The notes: generated by a model not told the origin, from the sequence alone. Counted from the first letter of the stretch, positions 1-8,809 are shown. The stretch: DNA of 64,000 bases from CAZJVD01 sp964549505 (GCA_964549505.1 CAZJVD010000003.1:62001-126000), one strand, 5' to 3'. A program made the numbers and translations.

Positions 1-688
1 ACACATCTTCCAGCGCGGCTTTCAAATCCTTCTTCTGCTTTACTTTGTGCACACCCACGCTCGAACCAAGACAGGCGGGTTTCACGAAAACGGGGAGCTC
101 GAGCGAGTCCCAAACACGCTTTTCTACATCGGCTGAACTTCGCACGAACGCGTCCTTCCGAATCGAAACAAACGGAACGACAGGGATTCCGACGCCGTTG
201 GCGAGACGCTTGGCGACTTCCTTGTCCATTCCGATAGCTGATCCCAGAACTCCGCAACCGACGTACGGGATGCCGGCCAGCTCTAACAGACCTTGAATCG
301 CACCGTCCTCACAAAGGGTTCCGTGCATCACGGGAAACGCTACGTCGAATTTGGGCAAGCTACCGCCCTTCCCCTGTCCGGCACTCCAGAGCTCATGCCC
401 GCCGCTGGTCTGGGCTTGATGCAACGGAACGGTGACCTCGGGCGCGCTTCCTGAAAAGCGAACCGGCAGGTCGAGCGTCGTGCCCCCCGGACCTTTGACT
501 TTTTCAAGCAGTGAAATATCGTTCAGATACCAACGACCATCCCTATCAATACCAATCGGAACGACCTCAAAACGGGATCGATCGAGATTCTGGATCACGC
601 TGCGTGCAGAGATCAGCGAGATTTCGTGTTCGCTCGAACGCCCCCCAAAGAGGACGGCAACACGTGTTTTCGGTGCGTTTTGAGCCAT
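1..688 (-). CDS. ddl: D-alanine--D-alanine ligase, C-terminal part cut off by window edge
   Basis: ATP-grasp enzyme that joins two D-alanines for the peptidoglycan stem peptide in the cytosol. The reading frame starts at the ATG at 688 and runs off the left edge after about 229 codons of a usual 320-370. The N-terminal signature VLFGGRSSEHEISLISA is visible close to the start. Near the window edge the ATP-grasp segment FVKPACLGSSVGVHKVKQ matches the family's nucleotide-binding region. It is divergent from the glutamate dehydrogenase gene with about 85 bases between them. Family assignment is firm. I cannot tell DdlA from DdlB type or see the catalytic C terminus. Confidence 0.95.
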   Translation of the reverse strand, partial: MAQNAPKTRVAVLFGGRSSEHEISLISARSVIQNLDRSRFEVVPIGIDRDGRWYLNDISLLEKVKGPGGTTLDLPVRFSGSAPEVTVPLHQAQTSGGHELWSAGQGKGGSLPKFDVAFPVMHGTLCEDGAIQGLLELAGIPYVGCGVLGSAIGMDKEVAKRLANGVGIPVVPFVSIRKDAFVRSSADVEKRVWDSLELPVFVKPACLGSSVGVHKVKQKKDLKAALEDV

Positions 689-761
689 AAACCCCCTAGA
701 TTCTACGGTTTCAAGGGTAACATGAATTCGCTTTTCTAGAGGCGCCTAAATGAGATAAAAA

Positions 762-766
762 AGGTG
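762..766 (+). promoter_or_regulatory. Ribosome binding site that decides the gdhA start
   Basis: The sequence AAGGTG lies six bases before the ATG at 773. A GTG in the same frame at 764 is inside this Shine-Dalgarno-like stretch and has no site of its own, so the ATG at 773 is the better start. Confidence 0.6.
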
Positions 767-772
767 CCACAT

Positions 773-2080
773 ATGATGACAGCGAAAACCCATGACCTGA
801 GTTCCCATCTTTGGGACTCGAGCGCCCTTTATCGAAACGCCGTGATCCAGCTCGAAGAAGCTGCGAAAACGATGAGCTTGGATCCGAACCTTTTTGAGCG
901 GCTTAAAGTACCGAAGCGCGCTCTGATGGTGAGCGTTCCGATCCGTCTCGATAACGGTAACGTGAAAGTTTTCGAAGGTTACCGCGTTCAGCACAGCACG
1001 ACCCTTGGACCTGGTAAGGGCGGGATTCGTTATCACGAAGACGTCAATCTTTCGGAAGTCGCGGGTCTCGCGATGCTGATGACGTTCAAGAATTCGCTCG
1101 TCGGTCTTCCACTCGGCGGCGCTAAAGGCGGCATTCGTGTCGATGCGACCAGCCTTTCGCGTCTCGAAGCGCAGGCCCTCACGCGTCGGTACACGATGGA
1201 AATCAACATGATCATCGGACCGGAAAAAGATATTCCAGCACCCGACGTCGGCACGGACGAACAGACGATGGCGTGGATGATGGACACATTCTCGCAAGAA
1301 AAGGGTTACTCCGTTCCCGGTGTTGTGACAGGAAAACCCATCGCCGTCGGCGGCTCTCTCGGGCGCGCCGAAAGCACGGGTCGCGGTGTTGTTTACTCGG
1401 TCGAAGAAGCGGTCAAATACCTGCGTTACCTCGGTCAACCGACACCTGCGATGGACAAGACGACGTCGGTCGTTATCCAAGGCTTCGGAAAAGTCGGTAA
1501 CGTCGCCGCTCTCGAACTCTTTCAACGCGGAGTACGCGTCATCGCCGTGAGCGATGTTTCGGGCGGTTACATGAACACAAAGGGCCTCAATATTCCTGAA
1601 ATGATGACGTACATGCATGAGCATGGAAATCTCAAGGGCTACAAAGGCGCCGATGCCGTCACCAACGCGGAACTCTTAGCACTGGAGTGTGATGTTTTGA
1701 TTCCAGCCGCGATCGACGGCGTGATCACGAGTGACAACGTCGAAACCATCAAGACAAAGATCATCTCAGAAGGCGCGAACGGCCCGATCAGCGCGAAAGC
1801 GATGAAGATCCTCGAGGACAAGGGTGTCTTCGTGGTGCCGGATATTCTGGCCAACGCGGGCGGCGTGATCGTTTCGTACTTTGAGTGGGTGCAAGGGCTC
1901 CAAAACTTTTTCTGGAGCGAAGAAGAAGTGAACACGCAGCTCAAAGAAGTCATGCTGAAAGCTTTTAAACGCGTGATCACCGAACGTGAGCGTTACAAGT
2001 GCGGGATGAAAACCGCAGCCCTGATCACGAGTATCGAGCGACTTGAGAAAGCCATGCTCTTACGCGGTCTGTTCCCTTAA
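773..2080 (+). CDS. gdhA: Glutamate dehydrogenase (NAD(P)-dependent)
   Basis: Interconverts glutamate with 2-oxoglutarate and ammonia in the cytosol, linking nitrogen and carbon metabolism. The 435-residue length is typical of the hexameric family. Visible motifs are GPGKGGIRYH (about 79-88), KNSLVGLPLGGAKGGI (106-121, with the catalytic lysine near K118) and GPEKDIPAPDVGT. A Rossmann motif GFGKVG is near 237-242, and C-terminal PDILANAGGVIVSYFEW is also typical. I chose the ATG at 773 because a GTG nine bases upstream overlaps the ribosome binding site. It stands alone, divergent from ddl. Cofactor preference cannot be read with confidence. Confidence 0.95.
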   Translation: MMTAKTHDLSSHLWDSSALYRNAVIQLEEAAKTMSLDPNLFERLKVPKRALMVSVPIRLDNGNVKVFEGYRVQHSTTLGPGKGGIRYHEDVNLSEVAGLAMLMTFKNSLVGLPLGGAKGGIRVDATSLSRLEAQALTRRYTMEINMIIGPEKDIPAPDVGTDEQTMAWMMDTFSQEKGYSVPGVVTGKPIAVGGSLGRAESTGRGVVYSVEEAVKYLRYLGQPTPAMDKTTSVVIQGFGKVGNVAALELFQRGVRVIAVSDVSGGYMNTKGLNIPEMMTYMHEHGNLKGYKGADAVTNAELLALECDVLIPAAIDGVITSDNVETIKTKIISEGANGPISAKAMKILEDKGVFVVPDILANAGGVIVSYFEWVQGLQNFFWSEEEVNTQLKEVMLKAFKRVITERERYKCGMKTAALITSIERLEKAMLLRGLFP

Positions 2081-2185
2081 GCCCTGAGAACTGGCCTACT
2101 TTACTGTTGCCGCTGACGGTTGCCGCCAAACCCCACCCCGAACCATGCCTTGACGCACATGCTCTGGTGGTGTTAGGTCACCCCC

Positions 2186-3036
2186 ATGCGGTCACTCTTC
2201 TCTGCCGTTCTTCCGTGCAGTTTCTTAGTTCTGTCGCTGGCACTAGCACTGTCACTTGCAAGCCCCGCGAGCGCCGCAGGCACTGACATCGAAGGCATTC
2301 GCATACTGGAAAACCTGCTCGTCCATGGTCGCCCCTCCGGAGTGCAGCTCGGGATGCACGATCTCACCGTTGACCAGGTCACTTCGATTTTTGCAAAGGA
2401 CTCTCTATCGTATCTGTTCAGTGGCGCGGGTGAATCCGCCAGCTTGCTCGCCAAGCTCGATACTCTCATGGATGATTTTGCGGATCGCTCGGGCCAACGA
2501 CCGCGACTCCGTGCGCAGGTCAGGCAATCGGCCGGCCCTCGGATCGCACTCGAGACCATTCTGACCGTGGCTGCCAAGAAGCTCGAGACGTTCGCCGAAA
2601 ATCCTTTTTACGCCCGACGTCCCGTTGCTCGAGTTCTCACCCATGCAGCCGCCGGAACGCTCCCTTTTTCTTTCAGTGGACAGTTGATTTGGGAGCCGCT
2701 CAGTCGTCTCTTGGCGGTTGCCGAGGTAACCCTTGCAGATCCGAACCGGCAGTCGGATGAGTTGGTTGAGTGGATCCTGATCGTCAGTGCGATCGGACAG
2801 ATGATGACTCTTCCCGGATATGCGAGATACAGCGAAGTCGCCGCCGATCTTTACGACACAGGGCCTTGGATACGCTCAAGCGCTTTTTATGGCAGCGAAC
2901 CGTGGTTAAGAACGACCTTTTCCGTTCGGAGCTGGACCGCGGCCCGACCGTGCTGCTCGACACACTGACGGATGCATTACGAGCCGTGCAGGGCGCGCGC
3001 TGTCACCAATTGATGAACGGTGACCGAACAAACTAG
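2186..3036 (+). pseudogene. Secreted protein of unknown function, frameshifted copy of its neighbour
   Basis: I do not recognise a family. The product begins with a signal peptide (MRSLFSAVLPCSFLVLSLA, then ASPASA before the likely cleavage site). It aligns along its length with the next gene at 3138-3974: both have the block sGsGES..LLAK.D...DD and the segment MEWI.IV.AIGQMM. The frame breaks near 2860. Upstream codons read in one frame to a stop at about 2968, but from 2863 the homologous tail (ALDTLKRFLWQ, matching AVRILENFLWH in the partner) is in another frame and ends at 3036. A one-base loss in the GGG run at 2861-2863 would explain it. It may be a real pseudogene or a sequencing error. 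Confidence 0.6.
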
Positions 3037-3137
3037 TTGATGCTTGGTTGAATGAGCCCGGCCAACACACTGTCACCCCACTCGGAATCATAACCATATC
3101 TTGACGCACATACTCTGGCAGTGTTACGTCAGCTCCC

Positions 3138-3974
3138 ATGCGTTCACTCTTTTCTACGATTTTTCCGTGCGGTTTCTTAGTCCTGTCACTTGCAAGCCCC
3201 GCGAGCGCTGACATCGCCGGTGTCGATATACTGGAAAGGCTTCGCCTCTATGGTGTTCCCACCAGAGCGGAGCTTGCGATGGGCGAGCTTACCCCCGCGC
3301 ACCTCGCCGAGATTTTCAAGATTCCGACGCTGCAATACCTGCTCACTGGTTCGGGTGAATCCCACGGCTTGCTGGCGAAGTTCGATGCCATTGTGGATGA
3401 TCTTGCAAAACCTCCAGGCCCTAATCAACCGCAGTTGAATGCGCAGGCCAGGGCCTTTGGTTCGAAGATATCGCTGGCTGACATTCTTGAGGTGTCTGTA
3501 AAACAGCTAGAGATCCGCATCGATACTCCTTTTACCCGATCTCCCATGGCTAAGATTCTCACCCATGCTGCTCTTGGGACGCTCCCTTTCCAGGGTGACC
3601 TCATTTTAACTCATGTCATGCGCCTCTTACTGCTGGCTCAGACGACCCTCGCGGATCCGAGTCGATGGCAAGCCCACCAGTTGATGGAGTGGATCCAGAT
3701 TGTCGGAGCGATCGGGCAGATGATGAGTATGCCCCAGTACACCGAACGCGGTGGCCAGCTCGCCGCCGAACTAGTACACGCCCAGGCCGTGAGGATTCTC
3801 GAGAACTTTCTCTGGCACCTAATAGCGGACATCCCCGAAAATAAACTCGGAGGCCTCCGCGGTGCGGTGACAACGGCACTCAGAAACGTACAACGCTCGC
3901 GTTGCGACTACCTAATGGCGCAGAAAGCACCTAGAACCGATGGAGTAAATGGGGGAGTAAACCCTTCAATTTGA
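3138..3974 (+). CDS. Secreted protein of unknown function (intact paralogue)
   Basis: A 278-residue protein with an N-terminal signal peptide (MRSLFSTIFPCGFLVLSLAS, cleavage likely after SPASA), so it is probably periplasmic or exported. No known domain is recognised. It is a tandem duplicate of the gene at 2186, and the similarity extends into the upstream DNA, where TTGACGCACAT and CTCTGG recur at the same distance from the ATG. The body looks alpha-helical with no transmembrane helix after the signal. Stop codon and frame are intact, unlike its partner. The function is unknown. Confidence 0.7.
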   Translation: MRSLFSTIFPCGFLVLSLASPASADIAGVDILERLRLYGVPTRAELAMGELTPAHLAEIFKIPTLQYLLTGSGESHGLLAKFDAIVDDLAKPPGPNQPQLNAQARAFGSKISLADILEVSVKQLEIRIDTPFTRSPMAKILTHAALGTLPFQGDLILTHVMRLLLLAQTTLADPSRWQAHQLMEWIQIVGAIGQMMSMPQYTERGGQLAAELVHAQAVRILENFLWHLIADIPENKLGGLRGAVTTALRNVQRSRCDYLMAQKAPRTDGVNGGVNPSI

Positions 3975-3976
3975 CG

Positions 3977-4007
3977 TAATGCAGTAATACTGATATGCAC
4001 TGCATTA
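3977..4007 (+). promoter_or_regulatory. Inverted repeat just before the lipoprotein start, candidate operator
   Basis: TAATGCAGT (3977-3985) and ACTGCATTA (3999-4007) are a perfect nine-base inverted repeat with a 13-base spacer, ending four bases before the ATG at 4012. A TTGACG (3971-3976) precedes it and TATGCA lies 17 bases further on, so the repeat would cover a possible promoter. There is no T-run, so it does not look like a terminator. Confidence 0.4.
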
Positions 4008-4011
4008 AGTT

Positions 4012-4911
4012 ATGAGGAACTCAAGGTCATTTTTAGTTGTCGTTACAATAGCTTCTATGGCTCTCGGCTGCGAGAGAACCACCCGCCAGGAAGCTGGTAC
4101 CCCGACCCCTGACGAGCCTACGACGACCGCGCCGGATCGGCCAAACTCGTTACCAGGCTGGTTAAAGGACCTACTAGGTGACTCGTCACGTACCTCGTCG
4201 CCTACCTCGTCAGGCGACTCTTCAGGCGACTCGCCGTCAGCGTCCTCACCACCAGCTTCGTCCCAAGACGCTCCCCTCCCATTTTTACGCCAGGTGCCCG
4301 ACTCCCTCGAACCCATCTCCATCGACGACTTCTTCGCTCTCGACGCCGTACGTGAGTCCGCGTGGCGCTTGAGTCATGCCACCGTTTCGCTAACGTCTTT
4401 GACGTCTTCGACTTCGGCGACCTCTCAGTCCCAGTGCACCTTCCGGTTCGACATCATTTCGCCAGATGGCGAGCGGCCCGTGAAGGTCTCGACTGAAGTG
4501 ACGTGCACAAAGGGCGATGCCAAAGAGGCGGATATGCAAGGTTTTATGTTCTCGCCGATTTTTCGTTTTGAAGGAGACACGGGAGCGATCGTGGCGCGAA
4601 CGAGTCTTTCAACCGAGATGGCAACTGAAATGGCCACAGATTTGGCGACCGACGAAGTCTCGAAGCAGACTGCCCCTGTGATTAACAGAACAGAAGCGCG
4701 CCACTTCGGTGATCGTTTTGGATTGAGTGATCCTTACCTGGGATTCGACGCTCCGATCACGACCGAGCTTTTTTACGTCGGCACCAACGTTGCCATTCGG
4801 GCAAAAGAGCTGACCGAGACAAGCGAAATCGAAGTGACTTTAGTGTATAAGGCAGTCACCAGTGAAACCGCATCTGAAGAAACAGATGTGATGAATAACC
4901 AGTCTCCTTAA
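4012..4911 (+). CDS. Putative lipoprotein with Ser/Pro-rich linker
   Basis: A 299-residue protein of unrecognised family. The N terminus is a lipoprotein-like signal ending MALGC with the acceptor cysteine at about residue 20. The -3 position is Ala rather than Leu/Val/Ile, so the lipobox is imperfect. Residues about 55-95 are a low-complexity Ser/Thr/Pro/Asp stretch encoded by short repeating TCGTC and GGCGACT units, as expected of a surface linker. The remainder is a mixed domain ending in beta-rich sequence. The secreted protease gene starts ten bases after it, so the two are probably co-transcribed. Confidence 0.65.
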   Translation: MRNSRSFLVVVTIASMALGCERTTRQEAGTPTPDEPTTTAPDRPNSLPGWLKDLLGDSSRTSSPTSSGDSSGDSPSASSPPASSQDAPLPFLRQVPDSLEPISIDDFFALDAVRESAWRLSHATVSLTSLTSSTSATSQSQCTFRFDIISPDGERPVKVSTEVTCTKGDAKEADMQGFMFSPIFRFEGDTGAIVARTSLSTEMATEMATDLATDEVSKQTAPVINRTEARHFGDRFGLSDPYLGFDAPITTELFYVGTNVAIRAKELTETSEIEVTLVYKAVTSETASEETDVMNNQSP

Positions 4912-4920
4912 AGGGTTGGG

Positions 4921-6510
4921 GTGGATTTTATGCACGCTTTTCTTTCGGGCCTCTATCTCAGTCTTGCCTTCATGACCGCTGTCTCAGGTGCCTCCGCACG
5001 AGCGGCAGTCGAAGAAGGATTCTTTGGAATCGAAGCTGGCCCCGAGCGCGGTTTTTCGCGAGCCACTTTGCAGCACGCGATGTACGCGACCGTGCGCATA
5101 CACGACCGAGTTAATGCAGGATCGGCAGTCGTCCTTTCGCCCGACGGTTATGTGCTAACCGCACTTCATAACGTGATCGCCGCCCCGGAACTCGCGCCGT
5201 ATTTCGTTACGGACGAACCAGACTTTTCTCTTGGCGAACGGTGGGATCTCTCCCAGAAGAACGTCGTGGCCTTCGACAAACAGGTAAAAAGAAGGCTGAA
5301 GTTACCGCGGCAGCCCGTGGTGATCGCGGTAGACATACCCGAACTCGGCGCCGTTCAGGCCGAGGTGCTTCTCGTAGGGGAGTATGAGAAGACTTTGAAC
5401 ATAACAGTATTCGGAAGCGGAGAAGACGGCATTGCGAACGCAATCATCGGCAGAGACTCCGTAGAGTATCCACAAGATTTTGCTATTCTGAAGATCATCT
5501 CCTTAGCTCACGAACTCCCACTCCTAAACTGCGTTACTCTGGCGACGGAAACGCCGAAGCAAGGCACGGCTGTGTCGGCGATTGGTTTGCCCGCACGCAC
5601 GCATCGCCGGCAAGGGTCGGCTTTCGGTGACACGAAACATGTCTCGTTCGGGAAGATCACGAGTTCAAAATCGACCTGCATCCATGATAACAACGGACAA
5701 CCCATTGGTGACGACGACTTCTGCCTCCAAACCGATGTCGATCTGCAACCTGGAAACAGCGGCGGTATGCTGCTCGACACGTCCGGAAAAGTAGTGGGAC
5801 TCAATATGGCCGTCAAAGCGAATGAAGACCATGTCACGAGCAACGACTACCCACAGTGGACTCTATCGGCACGCTCCACCACCATTTTGGAGACTGCACG
5901 AAAGCGCCTTCCGCGTTCTGTCTTTCGGAAGGTTTTTCAATCCTGCCCGGAAGTGACAGCCCCCAAGGAACATCTTTCCATCGCACACAACCACACTCTC
6001 GACATCGATCAGACCTTCGAACTGACCGAGCTGTTGACCCGTCGCTTTGAATTTCCGGATCCGGTCCCGCTGGTGAGTGCTCCGTTTCTCGAGCAGGCTC
6101 CCCAGTTTCCAGAGATGCTCCGGACTAAACTCAATACTGACCTCGGTTCACACTTTCATAAGCATTTGACCGACGGTAACGGGGCGGAGCTTGTCCAGTT
6201 GAATGGGATCGATCCGCATCTTCGCACAACCTACTTGCGCTCGCTCATGAGTCGCGCTGCTACCGATCTACTTCTATGTTCCATCAACGATACGATGGAG
6301 ATGCCGCTGGAGAACCAACAAGTCGTCGTCTTTAGCGATCACGTGCGTGGCGGTTTTACAGAAGTCACGACCGGATTAGATATTTTTTCTGAAGACAGTA
6401 TTCAAAAAATCCTTGAGACCACTCAAAACTGGCGAGGCGATTTTTTTCGAAGCATCCCTGAGGATAAGCTGGCTGAGATCGTTCGAAAGCTGAGTCACGA
6501 GGCGCAGTAG
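4921..6510 (+). CDS. Secreted trypsin-like serine protease
   Basis: A 529-residue exported endopeptidase of the S1/DegP-like fold. After a signal peptide (about 1-29, ending SGASARA) the triad is visible: H83 in TALHNV, D186 in DFAILKI and S280 in LQPGNSGG. About 230 C-terminal residues follow that I cannot assign; no PDZ domain is evident. The GTG at 4921 has AAGGG five bases upstream, but the ATG at 4930 with GGGGTGG before it is an equally good start. It follows the lipoprotein gene by ten bases and is followed by a strong hairpin at 6548-6653. The substrate is unknown; it may process envelope or host proteins. Confidence 0.85.
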   Translation: MDFMHAFLSGLYLSLAFMTAVSGASARAAVEEGFFGIEAGPERGFSRATLQHAMYATVRIHDRVNAGSAVVLSPDGYVLTALHNVIAAPELAPYFVTDEPDFSLGERWDLSQKNVVAFDKQVKRRLKLPRQPVVIAVDIPELGAVQAEVLLVGEYEKTLNITVFGSGEDGIANAIIGRDSVEYPQDFAILKIISLAHELPLLNCVTLATETPKQGTAVSAIGLPARTHRRQGSAFGDTKHVSFGKITSSKSTCIHDNNGQPIGDDDFCLQTDVDLQPGNSGGMLLDTSGKVVGLNMAVKANEDHVTSNDYPQWTLSARSTTILETARKRLPRSVFRKVFQSCPEVTAPKEHLSIAHNHTLDIDQTFELTELLTRRFEFPDPVPLVSAPFLEQAPQFPEMLRTKLNTDLGSHFHKHLTDGNGAELVQLNGIDPHLRTTYLRSLMSRAATDLLLCSINDTMEMPLENQQVVVFSDHVRGGFTEVTTGLDIFSEDSIQKILETTQNWRGDFFRSIPEDKLAEIVRKLSHEAQ

Positions 6511-6547
6511 TCGTTGAAAACGCACCGCGCTCTCCTTCTTTACAGAA

Positions 6548-6653
6548 GCACAAATCAAAAAAATCCGAGACACCCTGAAGGAGAATCGCAGGATGCGATT
6601 CGATAGGTCCATGGATGGACGCCCGGGTGTCCTCGGATTTTTTTGATTTGTGC
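6548..6653. terminator. 106-nt inverted repeat with two nested hairpins; bidirectional terminator or small mobile repeat
   Basis: The outer arms 6548-6569 and 6632-6653 are perfectly complementary over 22 bases. They continue inward with six more pairs (6570-6575 with 6625-6630), leaving one unpaired C at 6631. The stem holds an A7 run on the left and a T7 run on the right, so a GC-rich stem followed by T's is presented on both strands, as in a bidirectional Rho-independent terminator for the protease gene and tRNA-Val. The loop carries two further hairpins: GAATCGCA/TGCGATTC (6583-6601) and GTCCAT/ATGGAC (6607-6620). Arms extending beyond the T-run are more than a terminator needs. Confidence 0.7.
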
Positions 6654-6654
6654 A

Positions 6655-6729
6655 TGGTGCGAGCGACAGGGTTTGAACCTGTGACCCCCGCCGTGTGAAG
6701 GCGGTGCTCTACCGCTGAGCTACGCTCGC
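6655..6729 (-). tRNA. tRNA-Val (anticodon CAC)
   Basis: Read on the minus strand it folds into a standard cloverleaf. The acceptor stem is GCGAGCG/CGCTCGC. The anticodon stem CCGCC/GGCGG encloses the loop TTCACAC, giving anticodon CAC for the GUG valine codon. The T-arm has GGTTCAAACC. The 3' CCA is encoded. The inverted repeat at 6548-6653 begins one base after the CCA. Confidence 0.95.
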
Positions 6730-6796
6730 GTGCTTCGAAAACCCTGACGTAACATAACTGCTGCGTCGTTAAAACCGCTGAGATAGAACGGAACCG

Positions 6797-7201
6797 ATGT
6801 CGCGATTCAAGAACACGCATTCCAAAACCATAGGTTATCTGCTGTGGATTTTTGGTTTTATGGGAGCCCACCGTTTTTATTACGGCAAAACATTCTCGGG
6901 AAGTCTTTGGTTCCTGACGTTTGGACTCCTCGGAATCGGCTGGATCATTGATCTCTTTCTGATCCCAGGGATGGATCGCGAAGCCGATCTCCGTTTCGAA
7001 GACGGCCCTTACGAATATAATCTGGCCTGGATTCTTCTCACGTTCTTAGGAACTTTTGGAATCCACCGCTTCTACATGGGCAAGATCATCAGCGGGGTGT
7101 TCTATCTCCTGACGTTGGGCTGGATCGGCGTAGGCGTGCTGTATGACTTTTACACGCTGAACACCCAGCTCTCGGAGCTCAATAAAAGCGCAGGCCGTTA
7201 G
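6797..7201 (+). CDS. Membrane protein with two TM2 domains
   Basis: A 134-residue inner-membrane protein made of two tandem TM2 modules. The first carries GAHRFYYGK and the helix FGLLGIGWIIDLF; the second carries GIHRFYMGK and TLGWIGVGVLYDFY. Each module is two helices joined by the DRF-like turn, so about four membrane segments are expected. TM2 domains occur widely, but their molecular role is not established and I assign none. It stands between the tRNA and a small membrane-anchored protein. Confidence 0.85.
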   Translation: MSRFKNTHSKTIGYLLWIFGFMGAHRFYYGKTFSGSLWFLTFGLLGIGWIIDLFLIPGMDREADLRFEDGPYEYNLAWILLTFLGTFGIHRFYMGKIISGVFYLLTLGWIGVGVLYDFYTLNTQLSELNKSAGR

Positions 7202-7291
7202 GGTTCGCATCGACGCGAAACTTCACGGTTTTGACTTGGCGCGCTAACGGCAGTTCAGTACCAGGAAAATCCTGCCGATAAGCCAGACGTC

Positions 7292-7816
7292 ATGAGCACG
7301 TCGCCTCCAGCACGCCGGTCCGCAATCAACCCAGTCGAGCTCGCCATCTTTGCGATCGTCGCGATCGTGTTTGGAAACTCTGTCTACCGCCTGCTCTTTA
7401 CGTGGGAAGCGGTGGAAACCATCACACTTCAGGAAGCACCGTCAAGATCCGGACGCAGCGAAGGTCGAACGCCTGCTTCGCTACTCGAACGCTCGTTCAT
7501 CAATCTCGAAATCGACTGCGCAACCGAGTCGATAGAAAAAACCTCGAACTCAAAAGTACGGTTAACGGGACCGCTCTGCGGCGCTTCGGGCGGCGGACGA
7601 TCGGACCGACTCGTTTCGACCGAGATTGTGAACACGACCAATCAGATGAAAGCAACGGTCTTTACGTTCGATGACTCACACCGATTCTCGACGGACTATC
7701 TCTTGCTCAATCAGGGATCAAATACCTTGGAACTGCGGTTCGCTTATGCGGGCGGGCGCGTTTTCTCGAAAACACTTTCGATCGTCAAGCAACCTGGCCC
7801 GGTTTCAAAACCGTAA
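7292..7816 (+). CDS. Hypothetical single-pass membrane protein
   Basis: A 174-residue protein with one N-terminal transmembrane helix (about residues 15-35, VELAIFAIVAIVFGNSVY) and a soluble remainder rich in Ser/Thr with alternating beta-type sequence, presumably periplasmic. No family is recognised. Its last codons overlap the end of the convergent gene on the minus strand by about a dozen bases. The beta-sandwich-like tail could be an Ig-like fold, but that is only an impression. Confidence 0.6.
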   Translation: MSTSPPARRSAINPVELAIFAIVAIVFGNSVYRLLFTWEAVETITLQEAPSRSGRSEGRTPASLLERSFINLEIDCATESIEKTSNSKVRLTGPLCGASGGGRSDRLVSTEIVNTTNQMKATVFTFDDSHRFSTDYLLLNQGSNTLELRFAYAGGRVFSKTLSIVKQPGPVSKP

Positions 7817-8653
7817 GCCGTACTCCAGCTTCATGGTTTCTTCGACCGTCTGTGGCCGTCCGGCACGCAACGGATCCAGCCCCTGAATCGTCCCGACTTC
7901 ACAACGCAGTTGTTCCGTCAGCTGCTTCGAGAGCGATGTTGTAAGCGTCGTCGAGCTCAGTCCGTACTGCACCCGGCTCTGCAGATTCCACAAGGGAAGC
8001 TGTCGAAAGACCGCAAGACGATAACGTTCGTTCTTAGCGCCACCGATGCTTTCGAAGGACCATGGGTCCACCGCCCACGGCTTGCCAAACTGCACGTCAA
8101 ACACACTGTTCACGAGCGAGGATTCTACCCAAAGACTGCCGGACTGTTTCGGTAGATCGGTTCGTGTGCCCATCTTGAATTGAAACGAACTCTTCTTCTG
8201 CGTCCCGAGCACACTCATGTCACCCTTCGCGATTCTTCCGACGGTCTCATGGACCTCCCGGAACGTGCGAATGTCGGCCGAGTTTTTCTCAGCTTTTTTA
8301 AGCGTGTGCTGAATCTGATAACTAAGGACATGGCGAAGAACATAGAGAGAAAATCCGTGCATGCGTTGCGACCAGCCGAGCTCTTCATCTCTTCGGAGCG
8401 TGTTGTAATCGCGCTTCTGATCGATCGGTCGATTGATATCGGAAAGCTCCTGTTGCACAGAACGCTCGGTCGTCGCATCGAGCATCGGTGGCGCCGGGTC
8501 TTCCTGAGGAACACTCGCGGTCGGATCGATCGCGCGGTTGCGGAGGTAACTCTCGTTGGCCTGAAACGCGAAGCTTGGCCCAAGCGTCGCGACACTGGTC
8601 AGCCCCTGGAGAATCAGTACGTATAGAGAAATAGTTTTTACGATCACTCTCAA
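7805..8653 (-). CDS. Putative outer-membrane beta-barrel or exported protein
   Basis: No known family is recognised. I start it at a TTG (8653) preceded by GGAGAG seven bases upstream. This gives an N terminus MRVIVKTISLYVLILQG that looks like a signal peptide, with cleavage near GPSFAFQA. The frame is open further upstream to 8731, but that extension has no ribosome site and puts charged sequence before the signal. A central segment of about 60 residues is charged and helical. The C-terminal third alternates polar and hydrophobic residues and ends in Tyr-Gly-Leu-Arg-Phe, the terminal-Phe pattern of outer-membrane barrels. The next minus-strand gene ends about 155 bases upstream. Confidence 0.6.
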   Translation of the reverse strand: MRVIVKTISLYVLILQGLTSVATLGPSFAFQANESYLRNRAIDPTASVPQEDPAPPMLDATTERSVQQELSDINRPIDQKRDYNTLRRDEELGWSQRMHGFSLYVLRHVLSYQIQHTLKKAEKNSADIRTFREVHETVGRIAKGDMSVLGTQKKSSFQFKMGTRTDLPKQSGSLWVESSLVNSVFDVQFGKPWAVDPWSFESIGGAKNERYRLAVFRQLPLWNLQSRVQYGLSSTTLTTSLSKQLTEQLRCEVGTIQGLDPLRAGRPQTVEETMKLEYGLRF

Positions 8654-8759
8654 AATCTCGCTCTCCGCTCGTAGCACTAAAACAGCAAGCACTGTACCAG
8701 AGGTTCCCCATGACAGGAACGACTTGGCCAAAACTGCACCAAGAAATTATTTCATTGTT

Positions 8760-8774
8760 GTTTAATAATTAAAC
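8760..8774. repeat. Short perfect inverted repeat in intergenic region
   Basis: GTTTAAT-A-ATTAAAC is a seven-base inverted repeat with a one-base centre. It lies between two minus-strand genes, upstream of the putative outer-membrane protein. A -35-like TTCCTG and -10-like TACAGT with 17-base spacing can be drawn downstream of it on the minus strand. It could be an operator or simply AT-rich sequence. Confidence 0.25.
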
Positions 8775-8809
8775 ACAGCGGTATGTCTGACTAAAACGCT
8801 GCTAAAGCG

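Noticed and set aside
764..772. GTG start nine bases before the chosen gdhA ATG
   Set aside because: It lies inside the ribosome-binding sequence and has no site of its own.
4178..4260. Short repeating TCGTC and GGCGACT units
   Set aside because: They encode the Ser/Pro-rich linker of the lipoprotein and have no regular spacing, so they are not a CRISPR or regulatory repeat.
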